Shown here: in pieces, positions 7,747 through 16,703 of the stretch
How the letters are laid out: every line of letters starts with the position of its first letter
Numbering within the stretch: the stretch's first letter is position 1
DNA from: Flavobacteriia bacterium
Lineage (GTDB): Bacteria > Bacteroidota > Bacteroidia > Flavobacteriales_D > Crocinitomicaceae
DNA: 64,000 bases
Reading direction: 5' to 3'
Assembly (NCBI GenBank): GCA_009924735.1
Contig: RFQZ01000006.1
Span: 19,323-83,322 of the forward strand
Notes under the pieces: model-generated
Told to the model about the DNA's origin: nothing
Database searches by the model: none
The model's input: only the letters and a program-made list of their open reading frames with translations
Translations under genes and position numbers: made by a program

Positions 7747-10157
7747 ATAAGAATTCTTTCATAGTAAACGATCAGTTCAACCCTACCATCGTTGGCATTG
7801 TCTTGAGACGTCATTGGTATAAACCCCTTATGTTCACCTTCGCTTTTTTGACCCTCGCTTTTGTCTATTTAAGGTATAAAAAACCGGTTTACAGTTCGAC
7901 AGCATTGTTACAAATCGTCAGAGAAAACAAAGTAAAGCAGGTATTGGGGGATGGCAACCAAATCACCCCTGAGACTCAAAATCTTTCAAAGGATGTCGAA
8001 TTGTTAAGATCCCCAGTATTGGTTAGAGCGGCGATTGAAAGCATGCACCTAAACACCAGTGTTTACAATCGTGGACGATTTCTTACTGAGGATTTGTTTG
8101 GGGTTACGCCATTTTCAATCATCACCTACTACTTAAAAGATTCCTCATTGTGTGAGGTACCTATTTACATAAGCGAGGTTAACAAGGGTACTTATCGTTT
8201 ACAATACAGCCATAACAACCGAAAGAAGTCAGTTGCGTTCACGCCAAACTCAAAAATTGAGAACGAAGATTTTTCCATTTCGATCAATGCGAACCGCAGG
8301 GATGACTTTGCACGATTGGTTTCATCCAGTCAAATTTACTTTGTCTTCAACAATCCCAGTGTATTGCTTAACCAATTGCAACAAGGACTAACCATTACAC
8401 CCATTGATGAGAATGCGAAAACGATAGAAATATCCTTGAGCAACGCCAATCCAAAGTTGTGTTATGGCTTGGTATCTTCTATTTTGGAAACCTATTTCAA
8501 TTTCGAGAAAAAACAAACCCAGAACAACAACAATCAAACCATTGCCTTTATTGAAAATCAATTGGATTCATTGTCCATGGTATTAGACGATTCCAAGGAA
8601 AACCTGTACAGCTTTCAACGTGATTCCAAATTACCCAACCCTGAATTTGAAGAGGCGAGTATCACAAAAAATATTGGTACATTTTCAGAACGCATCAACG
8701 AAATCAACGAGGAGATATCCGTTGTCAACTATGTGAATGCAAAGATTACCGCCGATGCTTCACGTCTTGAAATCTATAAAATCATTCCTGAATTGGCAGG
8801 GAGAAAACTGTTTGAAGGATCCATTACCCGACAACTGGAAGACCTCAATAAATTACTCGAAAACAAAGAAGATTTACTCCAGGATGTTACATCAGAGAGC
8901 AAGCAAATCCGTTTGATTAACGATAGGATTTCGAGTCGCATCAATTCCATCCGAAAAAGTATGAGTGCAACCTCAGATCGACTAAAACATGAAAAAAGGT
9001 TGTTGGACAATGAGTTGGGGAAATATGAAAACAAATACCTCACTTTGCCCGAAAAAACGATGGAATACAACCGGTTGAAATACTTGGAAGACTTAAACCG
9101 AACGTACTACAATTTATTTACAGAAAAGAAAATCGAATACCAGTTAAACAATGCAGGGTATACCAGTGAAAATCGATTGTTAAGTGTCCCTGAAATCCCT
9201 TTAAATCCAGTTTCTCCCAACCGAAAAAACATTGTGTTTTTAGCCATCGGATTTTCTTTGTTTTTCGGCCTCGCTTTGCTTTTGTTTTACTACTTGACCT
9301 ACAATGAAATCACTTCTTTGAGCGACCTGAAAAAATTATTGCCTGAGGAAATTGCCATTATAGGAACCGTTCCTTTGTACAGGAAAAAGAAAATGGTACA
9401 TTCTCAAATTGTGGTAAAAGATTCTCCGAAATCACAATTATCGGAATCGGTGCGTAGCATAAAATCAAACCTGAATTTCATTAACAAAGACGCAAAATTG
9501 ATTGCGATATCCTCATCTATTTCTGGGGAAGGAAAAACCTTTGTTGTCTTAAATCTCGCCGCGACCTTCGCCTCTGAAGAAAAACGTGTCTTGGTGATTG
9601 ATTTAGACCTTCGAAAACCTAAAATACACCTAGGATTTAATGTTGACAACAACGTAGGAATGAGTCAAGTTTTGTCAAAACTCATTACCCTGGAAGCGTC
9701 CATTCAACACTCGGGAATTGCCAACCTTGACTTTATCACTGCAGGTCCAATTCCACCCAATCCATCGGACTTGATTCAGAGTCCTTATTTTCATCAGATT
9801 TTAGAGGAGCTTAAACTTAAATACGACGTTATCCTCATCGACAACCCACCGGTTGGAATTGTTTCCGATGGCATTCAAATCCTTGCCATGGCGGACATCC
9901 CGATTTACGTATTCAAAGCAAATTATTCAAAACGAGTCTTTGCCGGTCAAATTCAAAACCTTTTTAAAATTCAAAAAATTGACAAACTTAATGTCGTACT
10001 TAATGGGGTAACCAACAATGGAAACCTCTACGGATATAGCCAATCGTATGGTGGATATGGCTATGGACACACGTATTCTGGTTATTATTCCGACGACATC
10101 AAAGAACCTTTTTGGAAAAGAATTTTATTTTTTTGGAAAAAATCTAAAAACCACTAA
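7743..10157 (+). CDS. Wzc-type tyrosine autokinase/polysaccharide co-polymerase
   Basis: An 804-aa inner-membrane protein controlling chain length and export of exopolysaccharide. A Wzz domain lies between two membrane segments (about residues 20-45 and 495-520) with a long coiled-coil periplasmic region between them (about 255-480). The C-terminal BY-kinase domain has Walker A SGEGKT near residue 592, Walker A' DLDLRKPK near 620 and Walker B VILIDNPP near 695. The tail (about 760-785) is Tyr/Gly-rich with around eleven tyrosines, the usual autophosphorylation cluster. The kinase is fused in the same chain, as in Gram-negative Wzc. It overlaps the Wza-type gene upstream and abuts rfbC. Confidence 0.94.
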   Translation: MNKNSFIVNDQFNPTIVGIVLRRHWYKPLMFTFAFLTLAFVYLRYKKPVYSSTALLQIVRENKVKQVLGDGNQITPETQNLSKDVELLRSPVLVRAAIESMHLNTSVYNRGRFLTEDLFGVTPFSIITYYLKDSSLCEVPIYISEVNKGTYRLQYSHNNRKKSVAFTPNSKIENEDFSISINANRRDDFARLVSSSQIYFVFNNPSVLLNQLQQGLTITPIDENAKTIEISLSNANPKLCYGLVSSILETYFNFEKKQTQNNNNQTIAFIENQLDSLSMVLDDSKENLYSFQRDSKLPNPEFEEASITKNIGTFSERINEINEEISVVNYVNAKITADASRLEIYKIIPELAGRKLFEGSITRQLEDLNKLLENKEDLLQDVTSESKQIRLINDRISSRINSIRKSMSATSDRLKHEKRLLDNELGKYENKYLTLPEKTMEYNRLKYLEDLNRTYYNLFTEKKIEYQLNNAGYTSENRLLSVPEIPLNPVSPNRKNIVFLAIGFSLFFGLALLLFYYLTYNEITSLSDLKKLLPEEIAIIGTVPLYRKKKMVHSQIVVKDSPKSQLSESVRSIKSNLNFINKDAKLIAISSSISGEGKTFVVLNLAATFASEEKRVLVIDLDLRKPKIHLGFNVDNNVGMSQVLSKLITLEASIQHSGIANLDFITAGPIPPNPSDLIQSPYFHQILEELKLKYDVILIDNPPVGIVSDGIQILAMADIPIYVFKANYSKRVFAGQIQNLFKIQKIDKLNVVLNGVTNNGNLYGYSQSYGGYGYGHTYSGYYSDDIKEPFWKRILFFWKKSKNH

Positions 10158-10697
10158 ATGGAAATCACAGCCTTTTCAATCGCAGGCCCCTTGCTAATTA
10201 CCCCAAGAGTTTACGAAGACGAACGCGGGTGCTTTATTGAAACCTTTCAAGCAGAACGATATGCGCAGCATATTCCTGAGCAATTTGTGCAAGACAATTT
10301 ATCAAAATCAAAAAAAGGCGTTTTAAGGGGTTTGCATTTCCAATCACCGCCTTTCGCTCAAGGAAAATTGGTACAAGTTATGAAAGGACGGGTACTCGAT
10401 GTAGCCGTTGACATCCGAAGCGAATCCCCTACCTACGGACAACATGTTTTGGTAGAATTAGATGCCAATAAAATGCAACAGTTTTACGTGCCGCCTGGAT
10501 TTGCGCATGGTTTTATCGCGTTGGAAGAGGACACATTGTTTGCTTATAAATGTACCGCCTTGTATTCGCCTACTCATGAAAAGACCTTGCTTTGGAATGA
10601 TACAGATTTAAACATTGCGTGGCCAAGTCTTGAGGTAATTGTAAACCAAAAGGACATGCAGGGCACTGCGCTTAAAGATTTACCAACCTATTTTTAG
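10158..10697 (+). CDS. rfbC: dTDP-4-dehydrorhamnose 3,5-epimerase
   Basis: RfbC epimerises dTDP-4-keto-6-deoxyglucose at C3 and C5, the third step of dTDP-L-rhamnose synthesis. The 179-aa cupin has FIETFQAERYA near residue 30, the catalytic-His motif VLRGLHFQSPPFAQGKLV near residue 56, then VLDVAVDIR, and FYVPPGFAHGFIAL near residue 111. It starts immediately after the Wzc stop. RfbA, RfbB and RfbD are not in the window, so rhamnose use by this polysaccharide is an inference; the other genes must lie elsewhere. Confidence 0.96.
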   Translation: MEITAFSIAGPLLITPRVYEDERGCFIETFQAERYAQHIPEQFVQDNLSKSKKGVLRGLHFQSPPFAQGKLVQVMKGRVLDVAVDIRSESPTYGQHVLVELDANKMQQFYVPPGFAHGFIALEEDTLFAYKCTALYSPTHEKTLLWNDTDLNIAWPSLEVIVNQKDMQGTALKDLPTYF

Positions 10698-10698
10698 C

Positions 10699-11820
10699 AT
10701 GCCCATTCATTTAAAACTCATTCTGTTTTTCTTCATGGGATTTGTGTTGACCTATGTATTCACAAATGGCGTAATGGGATTTGCGAAAACATTAGGTATT
10801 CGCAACAATAATGACATTATTGTTAGGTGGGCAAGTACAACAAAGCCCTCACTGGGAGGCATTCCAATGTTCGTAACAATGGTTGGATTGGTTATAGCAT
10901 TTTTGGTATTAAATCCGTTCACAAATGTATTTAGTGACCCACATTTCCTTTATTTCTTTTTGGCGTTTTGCATGGCGTTTTGCATGGGATTGGCCGATGA
11001 TGCTTACAATACAAAACCGTTTATTAAATTATTGACACAAATTTGTTGCGGACTTGCTTTGGTTTTTTCAAACCTCATCATTCCCTTCAGTGGGCAATTT
11101 GGAGTAGACGCCGTTATCACGTTGTTTTGGGTTGTAGGCATCATGAATTCTATCAACATGCTGGATAACATGGATGGGATTACCGCCACAACCTCTACAG
11201 TTTCGCTTATTTTCATTTTAACGTCTACGGTCTTGATTTCCCAATTTCAATTTGACATTTGGGCATTTTTAATCGTTGGTTTCATTGGGTCTTTATTGGC
11301 GTTCCTCTTGTTCAACGCTCCCCCTTCACGCTTGTTTATGGGAGATTCTGGCAGCCAAATGATCGGGTTTTTATTGGCTTTTTTAAGCATTAAATACCTT
11401 TGGAACCTTGGAACGACCGAAGGTTTTTATCCCCTTTGGGTGCGTACTTTTTTAGTTATCTTAATGCTTTGTGTTCCCTTCATAGATACACTTACGGTGG
11501 TCATCAATCGGATACGTCGTGGACAATCACCCGCCGTTGGGGGGAAGGACCACACAACCCATCACATGGTATATGCGGGTTATTCTGAGAAAAAAGTTTG
11601 GATCCTAACCGGACTTATGTCGATTGCGATGTGTGGCTTTGGCTTGTTACTCGTGACCCTCTACGATGCAGGTTTTGGGTTGTATGCAGGTTTGGCTTTT
11701 ACCCCCTTTTACATTGTTTTCTATTTTTTATTTGGAAACACGCAGAAATTTTCTCCACCCGCCCATGAAAAAAACAAAAATTTGGATCAGCCTATTTCTG
11801 CTGATCCTGGGAGCATGTAA
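10699..11820 (+). CDS. Undecaprenyl-phosphate glycosyl-1-phosphate transferase, WecA/TagO/MraY family
   Basis: A polytopic membrane enzyme (373 aa, about ten to eleven hydrophobic segments) that starts a polysaccharide chain by moving a sugar-1-phosphate (commonly GlcNAc-1-P) from UDP-sugar to undecaprenyl phosphate. The family's cytoplasmic motifs are present: GGIPMF near residue 54, GLADDAYNTKPFIKL near 96 (the DDxxxxK motif), NMLDNMDGI near 152 and FMGDSGSQMIGF near 214, followed by the His-rich GGKDHTTHHMVY loop near 275 that marks the WecA/TagO subgroup rather than true MraY. It sits one base after rfbC and its 3' end contains the start of the next gene. Confidence 0.92.
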   Translation: MPIHLKLILFFFMGFVLTYVFTNGVMGFAKTLGIRNNNDIIVRWASTTKPSLGGIPMFVTMVGLVIAFLVLNPFTNVFSDPHFLYFFLAFCMAFCMGLADDAYNTKPFIKLLTQICCGLALVFSNLIIPFSGQFGVDAVITLFWVVGIMNSINMLDNMDGITATTSTVSLIFILTSTVLISQFQFDIWAFLIVGFIGSLLAFLLFNAPPSRLFMGDSGSQMIGFLLAFLSIKYLWNLGTTEGFYPLWVRTFLVILMLCVPFIDTLTVVINRIRRGQSPAVGGKDHTTHHMVYAGYSEKKVWILTGLMSIAMCGFGLLLVTLYDAGFGLYAGLAFTPFYIVFYFLFGNTQKFSPPAHEKNKNLDQPISADPGSM

Positions 11821-12685
11821 ATCCCCAAATGCAAAAAACAACCCGACTGAAGCGAACCAAAATGTAGTTCACATCAATCAATTGCCTGATATTCCAACAG
11901 AAATGGATTTCTTCGGGGAAAAAATCGACCTGAGAGACCAAGACGTTAGGGAACGGTTGGACCGAGAAATCTTAGTCAACGCCTATTTCCAAAGTTCCAC
12001 AAGTCTTTGCATTAAAAGAGCCGCACGTTTTTTTCCTGAAATTGAGTCAATCTTAACAAAGGAAAAAGTCCCCCTAGATTTCAAGTACTTGTGCGTTATA
12101 GAGAGTGGGCTGAGCAACGCGGAGAGTCCTGCAGGCGCTGTAGGATTTTGGCAATTTATGCCTTTCACTGCTGAAGAACACAATTTAAAAATCAATGCAG
12201 AGGTGGATGAAAGAAGGGATTTGAAAAAAAGCACCCAAGCAGCCTGCGAATTGATAAAATCGAATTATTCTCTTTTTAACGATTGGGTAGCTGCATGTGC
12301 GGCCTACAACCGGGGTCCTGGAGGACTGAGAGATGACATGGCTTTCCAACATGTCAACCATGTATTTGACACGGAATTAAACCCAGAAACAGCGCGATAT
12401 GTCTTTCGGATTCTTGCCATGAAACTCATTCTTTCAAATCCTAAAGCGTATGGCTATCACATCCCTAAGAACCAATGTTACGAAGCCATTTCAACCAAAA
12501 ACATCCTTGTGAAGAAAGACATTCCAAACTTGGCTGATTGGGCAGTAAAACACAAAACGAACCGTAAGCTCATCCGTTTGTTAAATCCTTGGATTCTTGG
12601 AAACAAATTAACAGGAACATCCATACCCTGCACATTGAAAGTCCCAATTCAAAATGGAAAACTGGGACAATATGTCAACCAATAA
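11765..12685 (+). CDS. Lytic transglycosylase lipoprotein, SLT/MltD-like
   Basis: A probable membrane-bound murein lytic transglycosylase (306 aa) that cleaves peptidoglycan glycan strands. From ATG 11765 it has a lipoprotein signal (MKKTKIWISLFLLILGAC) with Cys 18. The SLT domain follows: catalytic Glu in VIESGLSN near residue 112, then SPAGAVGFWQFMPFTA near 120 and AAYNRGPGG near 178. The C-terminal 60 residues resemble the linker before LysM repeats, but no LysM is present. The start lies 56 bases inside the preceding transferase gene in another frame; in-frame codons further upstream would destroy the signal. In this operon it may open the wall for polysaccharide export. Confidence 0.9.
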   Translation: MKKTKIWISLFLLILGACKSPNAKNNPTEANQNVVHINQLPDIPTEMDFFGEKIDLRDQDVRERLDREILVNAYFQSSTSLCIKRAARFFPEIESILTKEKVPLDFKYLCVIESGLSNAESPAGAVGFWQFMPFTAEEHNLKINAEVDERRDLKKSTQAACELIKSNYSLFNDWVAACAAYNRGPGGLRDDMAFQHVNHVFDTELNPETARYVFRILAMKLILSNPKAYGYHIPKNQCYEAISTKNILVKKDIPNLADWAVKHKTNRKLIRLLNPWILGNKLTGTSIPCTLKVPIQNGKLGQYVNQ

Positions 12686-12688
12686 TAC

Positions 12689-15517
12689 ATGAAAGAAGAA
12701 GCAAAAATTGACATCTACGGAGCAAAGGAACACAACCTAAAAGACATCGATCTTTCTTTGCCGAGAAATCAATTGATTGTTTTCACAGGGTTGAGTGGAA
12801 GTGGTAAAAGTTCACTGGCTTTCGACACCTTGTTTGCGGAAGGACAAAGAAGATACATTGAAACTTTTTCGGCTTATGTTCGGCAATTTATTGGAGGACA
12901 TGAACGCCCGAACGTAGATAAAATCGATGGTCTTTGTCCCGTGATTTCGATAGAGCAAAAAACATCTTCGAAGTCTCCGCGCTCAACGGTTGGAACGATT
13001 ACAGAATTGTACGATTTCTTTCGGCTTCTCTTTGCCCGCGTAGCCACTGCGTATTCTATGAACTCAGGATTGCCAATGGTCAAATATTCCGACCAAGAAA
13101 TTGCAACGATGATTCATGAAAAGTATGGTGACCAAAAAATCGCCATCCTTGCCCCAAAAATAAGGGCGAGAAAAGGACATTACAGCGAACTTTTTGAACA
13201 AGTCATTCGACAAGGCTACACAAAGGTTCGTGTAGATGGGAAAATCGTTGATTTGAAACCTGGGATGAAATTGGACCGATACAAAACACACGACATCGAA
13301 GTAGTTGTGGATCGTTTCCAAGCAGGACAAGTAACCCTTGACCGCGTTTATCAATCTGTCGTAACGGCAATGAAAATGGGTGAATCCATGCTCATGGTTA
13401 TGGATTGGGAAACAGGCGAAAGCAGGTACTTTAGCCGTTCATTGATGTGTCCGGCCTCTGGGATTTCCTACCCTGAACCCGAACCCAACTTGTTTTCCTT
13501 TAATTCTCCTTACGGCGCATGCACCCATTGCAGTGGACTTGGAGAAGTAAGCGACATCGCCTTGGAAAAAATAATTCCTGACTTTTCAAAGTCGATTCAA
13601 AACGGCGGAATTGCACCCTTAGGCGAGTTGAAACACAACTGGTTTTTTGACAAACTGCAAAAGGTAGTCATGGCGATGGGACACACCCTAAAAACTCCGC
13701 TCAATAAATTTACTGAACAAGAAATCAACCTTTTGTTTCATGGAAATGTTGACATGGAAGTTAAGCAAAGTGACATTCAAGAACGTTTCGATGGAATTGT
13801 TAGCTTTTTACTTAGGTACAAAGATGACAGCAATCCTGCGCTTCAAAGGTGGGTGGAAAGTTTCATGCAAAAAGTTAAATGCCCTAACTGCAAGGGTTAC
13901 CGGTTAAAACAGGAAGCCCTTCATTTCAAAATTGGCGATACACACCTCGGAACCTTGTCCGCCATGGACTTGATTGATTTGTCTATTTGGGTTGAAAACA
14001 TTGAAAAATCTCTTGAAAAAGACCAACTTATCATTGCTGAGGAAATCATTAAAGAAATTCGCATTCGCCTAAAATTCATTTTGGACGTGGGATTGGGTTA
14101 CCTTTCTTTGGATCGGTCATCTAAAACATTGTCAGGAGGGGAAGCGCAACGAATTCGCTTGGCAACACAAATTGGTACAGAATTAATGAATGTGCTGTAT
14201 ATCTTAGACGAGCCCTCGATTGGATTGCATCAACGAGACAATTCCAGACTGATTCGCTCCTTAAAACAGCTTCGAGATGCAGGGAATACAGTGTTGGTTG
14301 TCGAACACGATCGAGAAATGATTGAATCTGCAGACTACATTGTGGACATCGGTCCCGGTGCAGGTGTTAAAGGTGGAGACATCGTCTTTTCAGGGAACTT
14401 TCAAGAATTGTTGGTAGGAAATGGGGTAACGGCGGATTATTTTAATGGGAAGAAATTCATCGCCATCCCAACCGAAAGAAGAAAAGGAAATGGTAACTTT
14501 TTAAAATTGAAAAAAGCTACTGGAAACACCCTGAAAAATGTAGACTTAACCATTCCCCTGGGGACATTGACATGCATTACGGGTGTATCAGGAAGTGGGA
14601 AATCGTCTTTAATCAGCCAAACACTCTACCCCATCCTATTGAAACACTTTTACCATGGTGTCGCTGTACCCCTTCCCTATGGTTCAATTGAAGGATTAGA
14701 ACATTTGGACAAAGTGATCGACATTGACCAAAGTCCGATTGGGAGAACGCCTAGGTCAAATCCAGTTACCTACACAAAAGTATTCGATGAAATTCGCAGC
14801 CTGTTTGCCTCCCTACCTGAAGCCCAAATCAGAGGGTATAAACCCGGAAGGTTTTCGTTCAATGTGGCAGGAGGAAAATGCGAGACCTGCAATGGCGGTG
14901 GATTGCGTTTGGTAGAAATGAATTTCTTGCCCGATGTCTACGTGACCTGCGAAACCTGTCAGGGCAAAAGGTACAATACCGAAACCTTGGAAGTAAAATT
15001 CAAAGGAAAATCCATTTCGGATGTATTGAACTTATCGATTTCAGAAGCCATTCCTTTTTTCGAATCCATTCCAAAGATTCACAGAATACTGCAAACCTTG
15101 GGAAGTGTAGGCTTGGGTTACATCACGCTGGGACAGCCCTCTACTACACTATCCGGCGGAGAAGCACAAAGAATCAAGCTTTCTGCTGAATTGGCAAAAA
15201 GAGCTACCGGGAAAACCCTTTACCTTTTGGATGAGCCATCGACAGGATTGCATTTTGAGGACATCAGGTTGTTGCTTGATGTGTTACATCGTTTGGTGGA
15301 CGAAGGAAATACGGTGGTGGTCATTGAACACAATTTGGACATTATAAAAACTTCCGACTACATCATTGACTTAGGTCCCGAAGGAGGCAAAGCAGGTGGA
15401 AAAATAATCGCCGAAGGAAGTCCAGAAACCTTAATCCAAAAGTTTACCAAGAAATCATCTACTGCACATTACTTAAAAGCAGAAATAAATGATTCCAAAC
15501 GATTACAAGGGAATTAA
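12689..15517 (+). CDS. uvrA: Excinuclease ABC subunit A
   Basis: UvrA is the damage-recognition ATPase of nucleotide excision repair. The 942-aa protein has two ABC modules: Walker A GLSGSGKSS near residue 34 and GVSGSGKSS near 631, and signatures LSGGEAQRIRLA near 481 and LSGGEAQRIKLS near 820, each followed by a Walker B (YILDEPSIGLHQRD, YLLDEPSTGLHFED). The zinc-binding pairs are intact: CxxC in ACTHC and CPNC of the first module, and CETC...CETC near 731 and 753 in the second. Length is typical. It begins three bases after the lytic transglycosylase stop, so it is probably read with the polysaccharide operon, though functionally unrelated. Confidence 0.97.
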   Translation: MKEEAKIDIYGAKEHNLKDIDLSLPRNQLIVFTGLSGSGKSSLAFDTLFAEGQRRYIETFSAYVRQFIGGHERPNVDKIDGLCPVISIEQKTSSKSPRSTVGTITELYDFFRLLFARVATAYSMNSGLPMVKYSDQEIATMIHEKYGDQKIAILAPKIRARKGHYSELFEQVIRQGYTKVRVDGKIVDLKPGMKLDRYKTHDIEVVVDRFQAGQVTLDRVYQSVVTAMKMGESMLMVMDWETGESRYFSRSLMCPASGISYPEPEPNLFSFNSPYGACTHCSGLGEVSDIALEKIIPDFSKSIQNGGIAPLGELKHNWFFDKLQKVVMAMGHTLKTPLNKFTEQEINLLFHGNVDMEVKQSDIQERFDGIVSFLLRYKDDSNPALQRWVESFMQKVKCPNCKGYRLKQEALHFKIGDTHLGTLSAMDLIDLSIWVENIEKSLEKDQLIIAEEIIKEIRIRLKFILDVGLGYLSLDRSSKTLSGGEAQRIRLATQIGTELMNVLYILDEPSIGLHQRDNSRLIRSLKQLRDAGNTVLVVEHDREMIESADYIVDIGPGAGVKGGDIVFSGNFQELLVGNGVTADYFNGKKFIAIPTERRKGNGNFLKLKKATGNTLKNVDLTIPLGTLTCITGVSGSGKSSLISQTLYPILLKHFYHGVAVPLPYGSIEGLEHLDKVIDIDQSPIGRTPRSNPVTYTKVFDEIRSLFASLPEAQIRGYKPGRFSFNVAGGKCETCNGGGLRLVEMNFLPDVYVTCETCQGKRYNTETLEVKFKGKSISDVLNLSISEAIPFFESIPKIHRILQTLGSVGLGYITLGQPSTTLSGGEAQRIKLSAELAKRATGKTLYLLDEPSTGLHFEDIRLLLDVLHRLVDEGNTVVVIEHNLDIIKTSDYIIDLGPEGGKAGGKIIAEGSPETLIQKFTKKSSTAHYLKAEINDSKRLQGN

Positions 15518-15530
15518 TTGGTTTTTTTAT

Positions 15531-15538
15531 TAATTTTG
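15531..15538 (+). promoter_or_regulatory. -7 promoter box of trxA (TAATTTTG)
   Basis: A perfect TAnnTTTG match in the 53-base gap between uvrA and trxA, leaving a leader of roughly 25-28 bases. No properly spaced -33 TTG is obvious. Confidence 0.55.
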
Positions 15539-15570
15539 TGAGCGCTTTAAATTAAACGAAACTTGAAACC

Positions 15571-15891
15571 ATGGCTATAGAAATAACAGATGCAAATTTT
15601 GATGAATTGGTAATGAAATCAACACAGCCAGTTGTGGTTGACTTTTGGGCTGAGTGGTGTGGACCTTGTCGAATGATTGGACCAATCATTGATGAACTTT
15701 ATAGTGAATATGAGGGTAAAGCCTTGATTGGAAAAGTAAATGTCGATGCAAATTCCGGTGTGGCTGCCCAATTTGGCGTACGCAGCATTCCTACCGTTCT
15801 ATTCATTAAAAACGGTGAAGTGGTTGACAAATCTGTAGGTGCGGTACCGAAGGCTACCTTGTCAGGTAAATTAGACGCCATACTTAATTAA
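15571..15891 (+). CDS. trxA: Thioredoxin
   Basis: A 106-aa cytoplasmic thioredoxin that reduces protein disulfides. It has the active site FWAEWCGPCRMIGP near residue 30, the cis-proline motif SIPTVLFIKNGEVV near residue 72, and the conserved Asp in VVVDFWAEW. Length and order match classical thioredoxin 1. No signal peptide. It stands behind its own promoter box and is followed after 31 bases by a membrane-anchored unknown. Confidence 0.97.
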   Translation: MAIEITDANFDELVMKSTQPVVVDFWAEWCGPCRMIGPIIDELYSEYEGKALIGKVNVDANSGVAAQFGVRSIPTVLFIKNGEVVDKSVGAVPKATLSGKLDAILN

Positions 15892-15922
15892 TTGAAAGCC
15901 ATTCTTTTGGCTTTTACATCAC

Positions 15923-16657
15923 ATGGATAAATTAATTCGAAGACTGAAATACTACGGTATAGGCTTCGGCATAGGACTGATTTTCGTAATCGTAATATTC
16001 AAACAAAAAGGGTGTTCTTGGACCCCTCAAAACCGTGTTAAAAGCGCGATTTTTCAACGCATTGTTTTCGTAGATTCCCTGGACCGCGCTTATCTAAAAG
16101 CGAAACACATCCAACCCAAGGACTTGAAGAAAATGATTCAAAACGCGACATTGTCTTTCATGGACAGCAAGCGCCATGGAAATGAAAAAATCTACCAACT
16201 CTACTCCAACTTTCCCAATGGAAAAGGAATCACCTTCCTGGTTGCACTGCGGGAACAAAGTTTTGTGGTGGATATCGATTTTGTGAATACCAATTTCAAA
16301 AAGTACGTCCCCCTTCAAGGCAAGGCAACCCCTTTTCTCTATACCAAAAAGGAGAATTGGTTTTCGGGAAAATGGAAATCCTATAAATTCACGAAAATAA
16401 GTGCTTCTGATGCACCCGAGAAAATCACGAAGTATTTCCTAAAAAACGGGTATTTGGATTGTGGGTTTACAAATTTCAACCAGGTCCAACCCGTTCACAA
16501 AATAGATTTTTTCACCTATGTAAACGCGACCCCACGAGGGGAAACACGGGAACACGTTACCTGTGAAGTGATTTGGTTTCAAGAAAAACTCAAAATCAAG
16601 GAAATAGAAATTTTTCAAGAAAGTAACATTCAAAGCGAACAATTTGTTAATAATTAA
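15923..16657 (+). CDS. Conserved hypothetical protein with N-terminal membrane anchor
   Basis: A 244-aa protein I cannot name. Residues 12-28 (YGIGFGIGLIFVIVIFK) form one membrane segment directly followed by KQKGC. The rest is soluble, with about 20% Lys/Arg and many Phe and Tyr residues, and probably faces the periplasm (K/R-rich N-terminus inside). No catalytic motif is visible. It lies between trxA and lpxD on the same strand. A weak inverted repeat (AAAGCC/GGCTTT at 15895-15914) separates it from trxA but lacks a T-run. Confidence 0.8.
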   Translation: MDKLIRRLKYYGIGFGIGLIFVIVIFKQKGCSWTPQNRVKSAIFQRIVFVDSLDRAYLKAKHIQPKDLKKMIQNATLSFMDSKRHGNEKIYQLYSNFPNGKGITFLVALREQSFVVDIDFVNTNFKKYVPLQGKATPFLYTKKENWFSGKWKSYKFTKISASDAPEKITKYFLKNGYLDCGFTNFNQVQPVHKIDFFTYVNATPRGETREHVTCEVIWFQEKLKIKEIEIFQESNIQSEQFVNN

Positions 16658-16691
16658 GTGCGCTAACCCCAAACAGATGTTCTATTAATTC

Positions 16692-16699
16692 TAATTTTG
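16692..16699 (+). promoter_or_regulatory. -7 promoter box of lpxD (TAATTTTG)
   Basis: A perfect TAnnTTTG match ending four bases before the lpxD ATG. It would start the lipid A operon with a leaderless or nearly leaderless transcript. Confidence 0.6.
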
Positions 16700-16703
16700 A
16701 AAC

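Noticed and set aside
5796..12685. Recently acquired polysaccharide island
   Set aside because: Base and codon use look like the surroundings and there are no mobile elements or repeats at either end.
15895..15914. Inverted repeat AAAGCC/GGCTTT after trxA as a terminator
   Set aside because: Only six pairs with an eight-base loop and no T-run beyond the stem, so it is too weak to call.
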